The notes beneath the pieces were generated by a model. The model did no database searches and had not been told where the DNA came from. It saw only the letters and a program-made list of their open reading frames with translations. The translations under genes were made by a program, and so were the position numbers. From the NCBI GenBank assembly GCA_910578215.1, contig CAJTPH010000011.1:1947-65946 (forward strand): DNA of 64,000 nt. The letters are read 5' to 3'. Shown piece by piece: positions 1 to 8,439 of the stretch (positions are counted from its first letter, which is position 1; every line of letters begins with the position of its first letter). This stretch comes from an uncultured Acetatifactor sp. (lineage in GTDB: Bacteria > Bacillota > Clostridia > Lachnospirales > Lachnospiraceae).

Positions 1-58
1 CCGCCACAAGCGCCACAGAGACGGCAATAACAATCATACTTTTTTTGGATAGCCTCAT
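1..58 (-). CDS. N-terminus of an exported or membrane protein, cut by the window edge
   Basis: Only the first 19 codons are in the window. They read MRLSKKSMIVIAVSVALVA: a basic start followed by a hydrophobic stretch, as in a signal peptide or first membrane helix. The ATG at 58-56 has a very good ribosome site (AAAGGAG, 5 nt spacing), so I take it as real although almost nothing of the product is visible. It follows the 584-residue membrane protein by 64 bp on the same strand and is probably the next gene of the leftward operon. Function cannot be assigned. Confidence 0.6.
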   Translation of the reverse strand, partial: MRLSKKSMIVIAVSVALVA

Positions 59-122
59 AAAAACTCCTTTACTAAACCGCAATCATTATGTCACGCTGAA
101 CATACCGCTGCAATGCCCGTCT

Positions 123-1877
123 TCAATATCTCTGATAAAGCACTGCCTGTTCATCCCCGGCAAGCTTGACAAACCCCGCCGAAATACACCTCTGCTCAAT
201 CTCTCCGCCCGGCACCACACAAAGATAACGGCATTGCAGGCGCTCAAAATTCTGCAGCACATAATCCGGCATACAACAGCTTATGCCAAAGCCCTTGGGA
301 AGCGCATACAGAAGCTGCCACCGGGTATTCACCGTCTCTCCGCCCGTTATGTCGCTGAACACCCACATCACCGAATTATCATAACCGGGTGCTCCTTCCT
401 CACGCAGCTCCATACTTACATCCAGCTGCTCCCGCCAGTGCTCCACCTGCGCGGCCCTCTCCTGCCTGATGAACGGGACCTGATAGTCATACGGGTCCAA
501 CGCCATATAGATATAAAAGTACGCAAACGTTACTCCCAACAGCACCGCTTTTTTGAAGTACCTTGTCTCCATCAGCGCCACAACAAACACTGCCGCGGCA
601 ATAAAGGTAAGCAGATGCTTGCTGCCCTCCGTCAGCTTGTACATCAAAAGCAGGGCGAAGGTCATCGCCACAAAGCTGAACGCAAGATGCCCCTGGATCA
701 CCAGCCTGTTCCAGACCTGCCTGCGTTCCTCCGTGGCCTTCTGATCTTCCGGCACCTTCCGTTCCTCCTGTACCTTCCGATCTTCCGACTTCTCCTGTAC
801 CTTCCGATCTTCCGACTTCTCCCGTACCTTCTGATCTTCCGGCGACCTCCGTTCCTCCCGCGGCTTCCGCCCCTGCGGTCCGCCAAGCCTTCTCAGCCTT
901 CTGAAATCCACAAGGCTCTGCCCCAGAAGCACCGCCATGCACACCATATATCCCGCGAAAAAAGCGCCCGACGCCAGCCCTGTCCGGAAGCCCCGACCTG
1001 TGTATTCCAGAAAGCTCCTGCCCATATAGTACAGCTTACCCAGCGTATAGCGTATCCCCTCGAACAATCCGTCCTCAAAAAAGGCGGACACCCAATCCGT
1101 AAAAAACAGCGGGGCAAAGTACTCCGCTCCGAAAAAGTGTTTAATCGCCGCATAAATGCCGAGGGTCACACCCACGGCCGCAAAAGAACCGACCGCACCA
1201 AAAAGGCGGCTTTTCCTTATCCAGAGATACGCCGGAAGCAGCATAAATAACAGCATATACGGCCGCATCAGCGTCATGACCGCCGACAGCAAAAAAAGCA
1301 GCGCCAGCTTATATGCCTTTTCCCGATTTAAATAATTCACCGCCAGAGAATAAAAGATGATCAGCATACTGAAGCAGATAACCTCCGGCATCACCGAAAG
1401 CATGTACCGGACAAAGGGCGTGTAAAGACAAAAAAGCAGGGTCAGAATACCCAGCTGCTTCCATTTGGGCTTCACCAGCCAGACGAACAAAAAGACCGCA
1501 AGCGACATCAAAAAAATATTACAGGCAACCGGAGACATTATGTTCCAGCCGAACAAAAGCCCCCATAAAATCCAGGGAAACACAAGGACCGGGCTCCAAG
1601 CCGCAAAGGACAGCTTCAGGGCATGGCTCTCGTTGAAGCCAAAGTAACCCCGGGGATACCCGTAATTAATGATGCTCTCCACCTGCTTGTAATAAAAAAG
1701 CTCGTCGTTCCACTCAGACTCCGGAAGATATACCTCCCCCAGCGTCCGCTCCTGCAGGGCGCAGTATACCATACAGCAAAGCAGCGGAAGCAGCGCCATA
1801 AGCACCGACTGCATCAATGTAACGTATCTTTTTTCCCTTTTCCACCAGGCAATAAATTTATCCAGTAAATTTGTCAT
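123..1877 (-). CDS. Multi-pass membrane protein, possibly GT-C-type glycosyltransferase, with repeat-bearing loop
   Basis: 584 residues with about 11-12 hydrophobic helices. An acidic segment follows the first helix (SEWNDELFYYKQ, near residue 56), as in GT-C glycosyltransferases, which carry their acidic catalytic residues in the first outer loop. The C-terminal roughly 110 residues are soluble. Between helices, near residues 340-395, lies a highly charged insertion built from repeats such as KSEDRKVQE, encoded by a 27-bp tandem repeat. The ATG overlaps the stop of the preceding GT2 gene (ATGA), so the two are translationally coupled. The role is inferred: transfer of a sugar from a lipid carrier outside the membrane, perhaps using the polyprenyl-phosphate sugar made by the neighbouring GtrB-like enzyme. 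Family membership is not certain. Confidence 0.6.
   Translation of the reverse strand: MTNLLDKFIAWWKREKRYVTLMQSVLMALLPLLCCMVYCALQERTLGEVYLPESEWNDELFYYKQVESIINYGYPRGYFGFNESHALKLSFAAWSPVLVFPWILWGLLFGWNIMSPVACNIFLMSLAVFLFVWLVKPKWKQLGILTLLFCLYTPFVRYMLSVMPEVICFSMLIIFYSLAVNYLNREKAYKLALLFLLSAVMTLMRPYMLLFMLLPAYLWIRKSRLFGAVGSFAAVGVTLGIYAAIKHFFGAEYFAPLFFTDWVSAFFEDGLFEGIRYTLGKLYYMGRSFLEYTGRGFRTGLASGAFFAGYMVCMAVLLGQSLVDFRRLRRLGGPQGRKPREERRSPEDQKVREKSEDRKVQEKSEDRKVQEERKVPEDQKATEERRQVWNRLVIQGHLAFSFVAMTFALLLMYKLTEGSKHLLTFIAAAVFVVALMETRYFKKAVLLGVTFAYFYIYMALDPYDYQVPFIRQERAAQVEHWREQLDVSMELREEGAPGYDNSVMWVFSDITGGETVNTRWQLLYALPKGFGISCCMPDYVLQNFERLQCRYLCVVPGGEIEQRCISAGFVKLAGDEQAVLYQRY
765..845 (-). repeat. 27-bp in-frame tandem repeat (3 units) inside the membrane protein gene
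   Basis: Units start at 765, 792 and 819. The first two are identical and the third is diverged. Each encodes nine charged residues of the KSEDRKVQE type. Because 27 is a multiple of three, gain or loss of a unit would change loop length without breaking the frame. Confidence 0.85.
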
Positions 1878-2800
1878 AGATTTACCTTCTCCCGAATGAC
1901 GTACTGCGGAGAGTTGTTCAGGCTGATGTAAATACGCCCGATATATTCCCCTATCAGCCCCAACATAAGCATAATCATTCCCCCGAAAAATACGATTGCC
2001 GACATGGTGGAGCTGAAGCCCACAGGCACCGCAGGATTTACCAGCCGTTTAATGATCGTGTAAATACCGTACAGAAACCCCAGCGCCGCGCTCATGCCTC
2101 CCATGGCCGTGGCGATCCGCAGAGGCTTCACGGAAAAAGCGGTAAAGCCGTTAAACCACAGCCCCGTGAGCTTTTTAAGGGTATAGCCTGAGACGCCCTC
2201 CTCCCGCTCTCTGTGATTGACCAGAACATTGGTGATATTCCGGGTGGCGCGCAGCACCAGCCCGATCACATAGGGATAGGAATTCTCATAGCGGATCATA
2301 TCCTCCACCACAAAGCGCTTCACGGCAAAATAGCTGGACACATACAGCTCCTTGGGCTTCCCCAGCATGATGCGCGCCATGCATTCGTTAAGCCTGCTGC
2401 CCATATTGCGGAAGACTGAGTGCTGTTTGTGCTCATATTTCGCATAAACCGCGTCATAGCCCTCCTCCAGCCTGCCCAAAAGCTTATCCGCCTCGTCCGC
2501 CGGAGTCTGGCCGTCGTCGTCCAGGCACACCACATAATCCCCGTCCGAATAGCGCAGCCCTGCCATCAACGCCGCATGCTGCCCGAAATTTCGCGCAAAG
2601 CTGATGCCTCTTATATTGTGATGCTTTTCGCAAAGCCCCCTTATCACCTCAAACGTATTGTCCGGAGAACAGTCGTTTACCAGAAAGATATCGTATTCAT
2701 ATTGAGGCATGGTCTTCATTTTTTCTTCTATCTCTGCAACCACATGAGGAAGCGTATGCTCAGAACGGTAACAGGGAATGACAAAGCTTATCTTTTTCAT
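1874..2800 (-). CDS. GtrB/ArnC-like family 2 glycosyltransferase (polyprenyl-phosphate sugar synthase type)
   Basis: 308 residues from the ATG at 2800. An upstream in-frame ATG at 2857 would add 19 unlikely residues; the chosen start gives the family-typical MKKISFVIPCYRSE. The GT-A fold motifs are visible: VNDCSPDNT near residue 43 and the metal-binding CLDDDGQTP near residue 92. Two C-terminal hydrophobic helices (about 215-240 and 255-285) match GtrB/ArnC enzymes. These move a sugar from a nucleotide donor to undecaprenyl phosphate at the inner face of the membrane, so that a GT-C enzyme can use it outside. Its stop overlaps the start of just such a candidate membrane protein, which supports the pairing. 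The sugar is unknown. Confidence 0.8.
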   Translation of the reverse strand: MKKISFVIPCYRSEHTLPHVVAEIEEKMKTMPQYEYDIFLVNDCSPDNTFEVIRGLCEKHHNIRGISFARNFGQHAALMAGLRYSDGDYVVCLDDDGQTPADEADKLLGRLEEGYDAVYAKYEHKQHSVFRNMGSRLNECMARIMLGKPKELYVSSYFAVKRFVVEDMIRYENSYPYVIGLVLRATRNITNVLVNHREREEGVSGYTLKKLTGLWFNGFTAFSVKPLRIATAMGGMSAALGFLYGIYTIIKRLVNPAVPVGFSSTMSAIVFFGGMIMLMLGLIGEYIGRIYISLNNSPQYVIREKVNL

Positions 2801-2869
2801 ATTTACATTCTCACTTCTATATTCGTTGCCCACTTTAACGGGGCATTTATCCCACATGCACAGCCGCCG

Positions 2870-3394
2870 TCAATCCCCCACGGCCGCCATCCAGACGATA
2901 TCCCGGTATTCACCGTCTATACAGACGTCTCCCTTCAGGAAGCCCTCCCTGACAAAGCCGGCCTTTTCATAGCTGCGTATCGCCTGAAGATTTTCTGACA
3001 GGACGCGCAGATAGACACGGTGCAGCCCCTGCTCCTCAAAGCAGTACCGCAGCATCAGCCTGGCGGCGGCAGCTCCCGCACCCCTGCCTCTGGCGTCGGG
3101 CTCCCCTATAAAGATACCGTACTCCGCCTTGTTATGGCGCCTGTCAATATCCCGGATATAGACGCTTCCCAAGGGCCTGTCCGTGTCCATATCGCAGATG
3201 ATCATCTGAACCACCCTTCCGGTCTCCACCATATTGCGGACCCAGCTTTCATGCCCTTCCCTGGTAAAGGGCTCCTGATAAATAAAGTTCCTGCGAACCG
3301 CCTCGCTGTTGCGCCATGCCACGATCAGATCCGTGTCCTCCCGCATCATCAGCCTTAAATAAATTCCCGCGTTCTCGTCAAAGTACTGATTCAT
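2870..3394 (-). CDS. GNAT N-acetyltransferase (RimJ/RimL type; PseH candidate)
   Basis: 174 residues. The acetyl-CoA-binding motif is visible (GEPDARGRGAGAAAARL, about 106-122), followed by the family-typical VLSENLQAIRSYEKAGF. The architecture is that of RimJ/RimL-like acetyltransferases, which in sugar clusters acetylate amino groups on nucleotide-linked amino sugars. It sits 36 bp downstream of a DegT aminotransferase gene, so the likely substrate is the amino sugar made there. Since pseB and pseC are in the same operon, it could be the PseH step, acetylating UDP-4-amino-4,6-dideoxy-AltNAc. That assignment is inference. The ribosome site GGAAGGGCGG supports the start. Confidence 0.75.
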   Translation of the reverse strand: MNQYFDENAGIYLRLMMREDTDLIVAWRNSEAVRRNFIYQEPFTREGHESWVRNMVETGRVVQMIICDMDTDRPLGSVYIRDIDRRHNKAEYGIFIGEPDARGRGAGAAAARLMLRYCFEEQGLHRVYLRVLSENLQAIRSYEKAGFVREGFLKGDVCIDGEYRDIVWMAAVGD

Positions 3395-3430
3395 ATCCGC
3401 CCTTCCGCCGCAGGCTCAAATCCTCCTGCG

Positions 3431-4534
3431 CTAACAAAACCCATTGCAAAGCTCTATCACCCTTGATATCTCGTCTTCCCTCATCTCCGGAAACAAAGGC
3501 AGCGTCACACAGTGCTCCGCCAGCCGCTCCGCATTCGGGCAGTCGCCCCTTTGTCCGCCCAAATGTCTGTACGCCTTCTGCAGATGACAGGGCACAGGAT
3601 AGTGCATGTTGCATTCCACATCCGCCTGCGCCATATATTCTATAAATCTGTCCCTCTCATCCACCTGGACTACAAAGAGATGGAACACCGGCTCCGTATT
3701 TTCCGGATGTGCCTGCATGGTGATCAGAGGATTGCTGATCTCCCTGATATAGCGCCAGCCGATCTCCTGACGGCGCCTGGTCCATTCGGGCAGATATTTC
3801 AAGCTCACGGATAACACCGCTCCCTGCAGACCCTCCAGCCGGTAATTATACCCGATCTCATCATGATAATAACGCACATCGCAGCCCTGGTTTTTCATGC
3901 GCGTCATATGCCTGTAATATTCCTCCCGCCTGCAGGTAACGCTGCCTCCCTCCCCGAAGGCATAGAGGTTTTTGCCCGGATAGAAGCTAAAGCACCCCAT
4001 CTCGCCCAGCGCACCCACATTCCTTCCCTCAAACCTGGCGCCGTGAGCCTGGGCGCAGTCCTCCGCCACAAACAGCCCATGGCTGTCCGCCACCGCCTTC
4101 ACGCCCGCAAAGTCAAAGGGCTGGCCATACAGGTGGACGCCAATAATTCCCTTCGTCCTGTGGGTAATCCTTGACTCCAGCACCGCAGGATCGATTTCCC
4201 ATGTGTCAGGCGTACAGTCCGCAAACACCGGACGCGCGCCTGTATAGGAGACGCCCCACGCCGTCGCAATGTAGGTATTAGCCGGAACAATAACCTCGTC
4301 TCCCTCTCCCACGCCAAGGGCAGCCATAGCCAAATGCAGCGCGGAGGTTCCGTTGTTGACACCGCAGGCGTAGGGCACGCCCACATACTCCGCAAACTCC
4401 CTGTCAAAGGCATCGGCAAACCTGCCTCCCGAGAATGCGGTTTCCCTGCAGACCTGCTCGATTGCCTCCTGATATTCCGCCCTGTGCATTTCATAATCTC
4501 TGGTCAGATCTATTCTTTTGATATGCGCACTCAT
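3431..4534 (-). CDS. DegT/DnrJ/EryC1/StrS sugar aminotransferase
   Basis: 367 residues from the ATG at 4534, which has an AGGAG ribosome site; an ATG at 4660 is open but would overlap the upstream gene and add junk. This is a PLP-dependent nucleotide-sugar aminotransferase. The substrate-binding NNGTSALHLA is near residue 60, EDCAQAHGA (cofactor aspartate) near 158, and the PLP lysine sits in SFYPGKNLYAFGEGG (about K188). The overall pattern resembles enzymes aminating 3-keto-6-deoxy sugars (FdtB/QdtB-like) at least as well as 4-keto sugars. It differs clearly from the PseC-like aminotransferase in the same operon, so it presumably makes a second amino sugar with the adjacent GNAT acetyltransferase. 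The keto-sugar donor enzyme was not seen. Confidence 0.85.
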   Translation of the reverse strand: MSAHIKRIDLTRDYEMHRAEYQEAIEQVCRETAFSGGRFADAFDREFAEYVGVPYACGVNNGTSALHLAMAALGVGEGDEVIVPANTYIATAWGVSYTGARPVFADCTPDTWEIDPAVLESRITHRTKGIIGVHLYGQPFDFAGVKAVADSHGLFVAEDCAQAHGARFEGRNVGALGEMGCFSFYPGKNLYAFGEGGSVTCRREEYYRHMTRMKNQGCDVRYYHDEIGYNYRLEGLQGAVLSVSLKYLPEWTRRRQEIGWRYIREISNPLITMQAHPENTEPVFHLFVVQVDERDRFIEYMAQADVECNMHYPVPCHLQKAYRHLGGQRGDCPNAERLAEHCVTLPLFPEMREDEISRVIELCNGFC

Positions 4535-4631
4535 TTTATATCTCCTATTCCGGCCGCCTTCGCGGCGGCGCCAAAGCACAAGGCGCCCCCGCGGCTTGGC
4601 GTTCCCTATATGCTCTCCCGTTTCGGGACTG

Positions 4632-5357
4632 TCAGATATTCTTCCGGATGTAGAACTCACGGAACAGTCTGGCGATCTGGACCAGGTAGTTGCAGACGGT
4701 CTTAAACACCCTTACCGTGGTATTATAATCCTCCTGCCACTCCACAGGATAGTCCAGTACGGCTACACCCCGCTTCTCCGCCCGCAGCAGAAACTCTATC
4801 ATATAGAACCAGCCGTTATCCCGGCTGCATCCCTCCACCAGCGCAAGCGCCGTCTCCCGCCTCACAAAGGTGAAGCCGCAGATGGCGTCCGTACACTTCA
4901 TTCTCAGGAAAAGCTTCAGCAGGATAAGCAGCCCCTGGGAGGTGATTTTCCGATACCACCTCCGCCCCCTTGTGTCGGACTCCCTTGCAAAACGGCTGCC
5001 GTTGATGTATGCGATTTCTGGCTGTGTCTCGAATATATGGAGCGCTTCTCCCAAATGCTTAATGTTCGTGGACAGGTCTATATCCATATACCCCACGATC
5101 TCTCCGCAGCTGAGCTCCACTCCCCTGCGGAACGCCGCCCCAACACCCCGGACGGCGATCCTCTCATACCTGACATTGCCGTATTTTTCACACAGCTCTG
5201 CCGCGATTTCCGGCGTCTCGTCCTCGGACCCGTTATCTACAATTATAATCTCGTAATCGGAAAATTCAATGCCTTCCAGATATTCCACCGTGCGGGTGAT
5301 TCCGCTCTCCAGCCGAAGCCTTTCGTTCAGCACAGGGAAAATAATCGTCAACCTCAT
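4632..5357 (-). CDS. Family 2 glycosyltransferase, dolichol-phosphate-mannose-synthase-like
   Basis: 241 residues, a GT-A fold without obvious membrane helices. Motifs are IIFPVLNERLRLE at the N-terminus, IIVDNGSEDETPE near residue 37 and YMDIDLSTN near residue 90 (metal-binding acidic triad). The length matches soluble DPM1-like enzymes. The ATG overlaps the stop of the upstream GT2 gene in an ATGA arrangement. Acceptor and donor cannot be read from sequence. Confidence 0.75.
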   Translation of the reverse strand: MRLTIIFPVLNERLRLESGITRTVEYLEGIEFSDYEIIIVDNGSEDETPEIAAELCEKYGNVRYERIAVRGVGAAFRRGVELSCGEIVGYMDIDLSTNIKHLGEALHIFETQPEIAYINGSRFARESDTRGRRWYRKITSQGLLILLKLFLRMKCTDAICGFTFVRRETALALVEGCSRDNGWFYMIEFLLRAEKRGVAVLDYPVEWQEDYNTTVRVFKTVCNYLVQIARLFREFYIRKNI

Positions 5358-6301
5358 TGTGTCAGCTTCTCCACTCCTTCTATCACATAGCGCTGCCGCC
5401 TAAAGCTCATATTCAGAATAACCGATAAATACTTCAGTATCAGGGTCAGCATCACCGACACCATAAAAAAGCCAAAGGAGATCAGCGCCATCAGGGACAT
5501 CCACCCCTCAACAGGGCGCACCTTGCTGAAAACCGAATAGACGACCCAGCCAAACATCACCAGAATCACGCCAAACAGCACGGCGCTTACCGCCATGGAT
5601 ATCTTCTCCAGCACATCCGTGAAAATGATAATGGTATCCGCCGCCAGCGTGCTTCTCTTGATACGCTCCTCCCGGTTTCTGGTCTTTTTAGCCGACTCCT
5701 TATTGTCATAGACGATGGTGTCCGTCTTCAGACCGCAGTTCATGTACATCGCCTTACGATAAGGAACGTATGTGTTCATCTGGTTCACACGGTTGACTGC
5801 CCGCCTTGAAATGACCCGGAAGCGCTCCTGCCTGATCTTCCCCCTGTATCTGTTGCCCCAGTTATAGACCTTGTAAAACAGCTTAGAGGAAAGGGGCACG
5901 CCGAACTTAGGCGCGGCGGCAACCACGTCGCAGCCCTCCAGCGCCCTGCGGTATACGTCCATGATCAGAGACGGCTCAAAATCCAGCTCACATCTGTCAA
6001 ATTCAAACAGGAAATCGCCCACGGCAAGGTCGCAGCCCGCATTCATGGCGCTCTCTATCCCCTGATAATAGCTCAGATTCACAAGACTCACCACCGGCTT
6101 TTTCTCCGCGCTCTCAATAAATTCCCTGACCCGGTCAGTGGTGTCGTCCATACAGCCGTCGTTGACGCACACGATTTCAAACTTTTCAAAATTATCCCAC
6201 ATCACACTGCATATATTCTGAAGGAAGCTCTTGACCGCATTTCCCTCATTGTGCAGATAAACCACGCAGGACACGAAATTTTTTTCCTTATTTTGCAGCA
6301 T
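5354..6301 (-). CDS. Family 2 glycosyltransferase with two C-terminal membrane helices
   Basis: 315 residues. GT-A motifs are VVYLHNEGNAV, CVNDGCMDDTTD (about 46-57) and FEFDRCELD (about 98-106). The last of these replaces the usual DxD pattern with DRCELD, so metal binding may differ. Two hydrophobic segments (about 225-250 and 260-285) place it with membrane-associated GT2 proteins. It has a GGAGG ribosome site and is coupled to the downstream GT2 by an ATGA overlap. Part of the run of transferases between pseC and the left edge. Confidence 0.7.
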   Translation of the reverse strand: MLQNKEKNFVSCVVYLHNEGNAVKSFLQNICSVMWDNFEKFEIVCVNDGCMDDTTDRVREFIESAEKKPVVSLVNLSYYQGIESAMNAGCDLAVGDFLFEFDRCELDFEPSLIMDVYRRALEGCDVVAAAPKFGVPLSSKLFYKVYNWGNRYRGKIRQERFRVISRRAVNRVNQMNTYVPYRKAMYMNCGLKTDTIVYDNKESAKKTRNREERIKRSTLAADTIIIFTDVLEKISMAVSAVLFGVILVMFGWVVYSVFSKVRPVEGWMSLMALISFGFFMVSVMLTLILKYLSVILNMSFRRQRYVIEGVEKLTQ

Positions 6302-6337
6302 CCCTCTTTACCTCCAGGCTCCCGCCGCCTTTCGCAT

Positions 6338-7471
6338 TTATCCCTTTTCCAAAAACTCGTCCAGATCGTAAACCGTATTTATTTTCCCGGAAAGCACGCT
6401 TAAAAACGTGGGCTTTTCAGAGGCATACCGGATCACCGTAGGACGGGAATCGTCCACCTCTGAGGCCTTCAGTATCGGCTTCACGGAAAACAATGATTTC
6501 TCATATGTGAAGGCATACTCCTCCCTGACATATTTCCTCGTCAGCGCCGCCATGTACTCCCAGGCGCTGTCCGGACGCTTCTCACAGCCGTTGCAGTTCT
6601 TAAGCCATCCGCCCCCGCAGCCCTCCGGCACACAGGCAAACTGCGGCGTGGACTCATAGCTCGTGGTGTGAGGCGTAAAGGTCACCGAGGTCAGGGAATG
6701 CCAGCCGGTCTTTCCGAAAGGCATAATAGAAAAGAAGGGACCGTCCATCACCGTCAGCCCTATATCCCTGAGCCGGTCGTTGACCCTGCAGAGAATTATT
6801 TCACACAGCTCGTACTTAATGTCAAAGGGAGCCGCCTCAACGCCCTCCGCCTTTTTCAGCACCTGGTTCACGGAGGCATAGGAGGCGTTCAGCACAAAGG
6901 GCGACTCAAACCGCTCCTCCTGCCCTCCCTCCTGCAGCGCGCAGACCTCAAAACAGTCCGCCCTCTTTACAATCCGCTGTATCTGCCTTCCGCAGAGCAG
7001 CTTAACCCCGGAATATCTTTCCAGTTCGGCGAGAAAGTAATCTCTCAGGATGGCGGCGTCATAGGTATACTCCTTTGCCAGAAAAGCCCCGTCGCAGCTG
7101 CCCGCGTTAAAATACCTCTCCACGGGCAGCGGTTCGCAGGGAATTCCCGCATCCCTGCAAAATTTCTGAAATTCCGCTGCATCCGTCCAGGAAAAATGTC
7201 TTGAGGTGGCATACACCTGTTGAAATTCCGAAAAAACGCAAAAGGAATAATCCTCGGCAAAGCGCCTGAAGTACCCGGCGGACTTCATTGCCGTAGAAAG
7301 TGAGCGCGGATAGTGATACCCCATGTGCAGCCTGGCCTGATTGACATAGGTAGCCCTTGAAAAGGGCGCTTCATCGATCTCCAGGACAGTGACGCTCTGC
7401 CCCCTTCTCGCGCAATAGAGCGCCGAATACAACCCATATAAACCTGCTCCGATTATCAGCCTGTCCACCAT
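6338..7471 (-). CDS. FAD-dependent oxidoreductase (DAO-like)
   Basis: About 377 residues. The N-terminus has the dinucleotide-binding pattern LIIGAGLYGLYSALYCARRG followed by the acidic end of strand 2 (VLEID). This is typical of glycine-oxidase/D-amino-acid-oxidase-fold flavoproteins. The codon before the ATG at 7471 is TTG and could also start. Such oxidoreductases occur sporadically in polysaccharide loci, where they are thought to oxidise a sugar or act as mutase-like enzymes, but it lacks convincing likeness to UDP-galactopyranose mutase. It lies between two GT2 genes, 3-40 bp from each. The substrate is unknown. Confidence 0.7.
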   Translation of the reverse strand: MVDRLIIGAGLYGLYSALYCARRGQSVTVLEIDEAPFSRATYVNQARLHMGYHYPRSLSTAMKSAGYFRRFAEDYSFCVFSEFQQVYATSRHFSWTDAAEFQKFCRDAGIPCEPLPVERYFNAGSCDGAFLAKEYTYDAAILRDYFLAELERYSGVKLLCGRQIQRIVKRADCFEVCALQEGGQEERFESPFVLNASYASVNQVLKKAEGVEAAPFDIKYELCEIILCRVNDRLRDIGLTVMDGPFFSIMPFGKTGWHSLTSVTFTPHTTSYESTPQFACVPEGCGGGWLKNCNGCEKRPDSAWEYMAALTRKYVREEYAFTYEKSLFSVKPILKASEVDDSRPTVIRYASEKPTFLSVLSGKINTVYDLDEFLEKG

Positions 7472-7477
7472 CAAAGT

Positions 7478-8410
7478 TTATTTCCCTCTCTTTTCGGCGC
7501 CAATTCTCGTCAGACGGTACTCGAAATCCCGCCTGTCCTTCGCCGCCATTACCTCCAGTATCATTCCCGCAAAAAAAGACTGCACACCCGCCAGCGCCAT
7601 AAAGCCGCATACGATCAGCGTGGGGAACCGCGGCACCATGCCGGTGCTGATATATTCTCCCAAAATAGGCAGCATAAACGCCAGCGCGACCGCAAACAAG
7701 ACCATGCACAGCAGTGAAAAAAAGCGAAACGGCCTGTAATTTTTGTACAGCTGCAGCATCTTGCGTATCACCCTCATCCCGTCGCGGTAGGTGTTCAGCT
7801 TGGAAACGCTGCCCTCCGGGCGGTCGCGGAAATCCACCACCACGTTTTCCACCTGCATATTATAGTTGACCGCATGAATGGTCATCTCCGTCTCTATCTC
7901 AAACCCCTTGGAAATCACGGGAAAGGTCTTCACAAACTCATAGCTGAAGGCTCTGTAGCCCGTCATAATATCCTTGATATCCGAACCGAACAGCCTGTTG
8001 ATGCCCCATCTCATAAAGCTGTTGCCAAAATTGTGGAAGGGTCTCTTATTTTCCGTAAAATAGGTGGAGGAAAGCCTGTCCCCTACCACCATGTCCGCCC
8101 CGTGCCCAAGCACCCTGTCAACCATACCCCCGGCACAGTCCAGGGGGTAAGTGTCATCCCCGTCCAGCATCAGGTAACACTCCGCATCGATTTCCCTGAA
8201 CATCCTGCGGATCACGTTGCCCTTTCCCTGCTGATACTCATGACGTACAACGGCTCCCTCCGCCTGCGCAAGCTCTGCCGTCCTGTCCGTGGAATTATTG
8301 TCATACACATAGACCGACGCCTCCGGCAGCGCCTCCCGCACGTCGCGGATTACCTTTACCACCGTCTGTTCCTCATTATAGCAGGGAATTAATACCGCAA
8401 TTTTATCCAT
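7478..8410 (-). CDS. Family 2 glycosyltransferase with C-terminal membrane helices (DPM-like)
   Basis: 310 residues from the ATG at 8410, which has GGAGG 8 nt upstream; the GTG at 8419 is too close to that ribosome site. Motifs are VLIPCYNEEQTV, VYDNNSTDRT (about 33-42) and MLDGDDTYP (about 86-94), the last giving the DxD metal site. Two hydrophobic helices follow at about 230-255 and 265-290. This layout is typical of undecaprenyl-phosphate glycosyltransferases that feed GT-C enzymes. The multi-pass protein immediately upstream is a candidate partner. Confidence 0.8.
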   Translation of the reverse strand: MDKIAVLIPCYNEEQTVVKVIRDVREALPEASVYVYDNNSTDRTAELAQAEGAVVRHEYQQGKGNVIRRMFREIDAECYLMLDGDDTYPLDCAGGMVDRVLGHGADMVVGDRLSSTYFTENKRPFHNFGNSFMRWGINRLFGSDIKDIMTGYRAFSYEFVKTFPVISKGFEIETEMTIHAVNYNMQVENVVVDFRDRPEGSVSKLNTYRDGMRVIRKMLQLYKNYRPFRFFSLLCMVLFAVALAFMLPILGEYISTGMVPRFPTLIVCGFMALAGVQSFFAGMILEVMAAKDRRDFEYRLTRIGAEKRGK

Positions 8411-8439
8411 GAGATACACCTCCTCCCCTTAGGCCTCTT

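Noticed and set aside
45..1250. Long plus-strand open frame opposite the membrane protein
   Set aside because: Proline/arginine/leucine-rich antisense shadow of a GC-rich gene on the minus strand with a good start and couplings.
3431..4534. Second PseC
   Set aside because: The PLP-lysine region (SFYPGKNLYAFGEGG) lacks the PseC-type SFHPVK and HGITR pattern.
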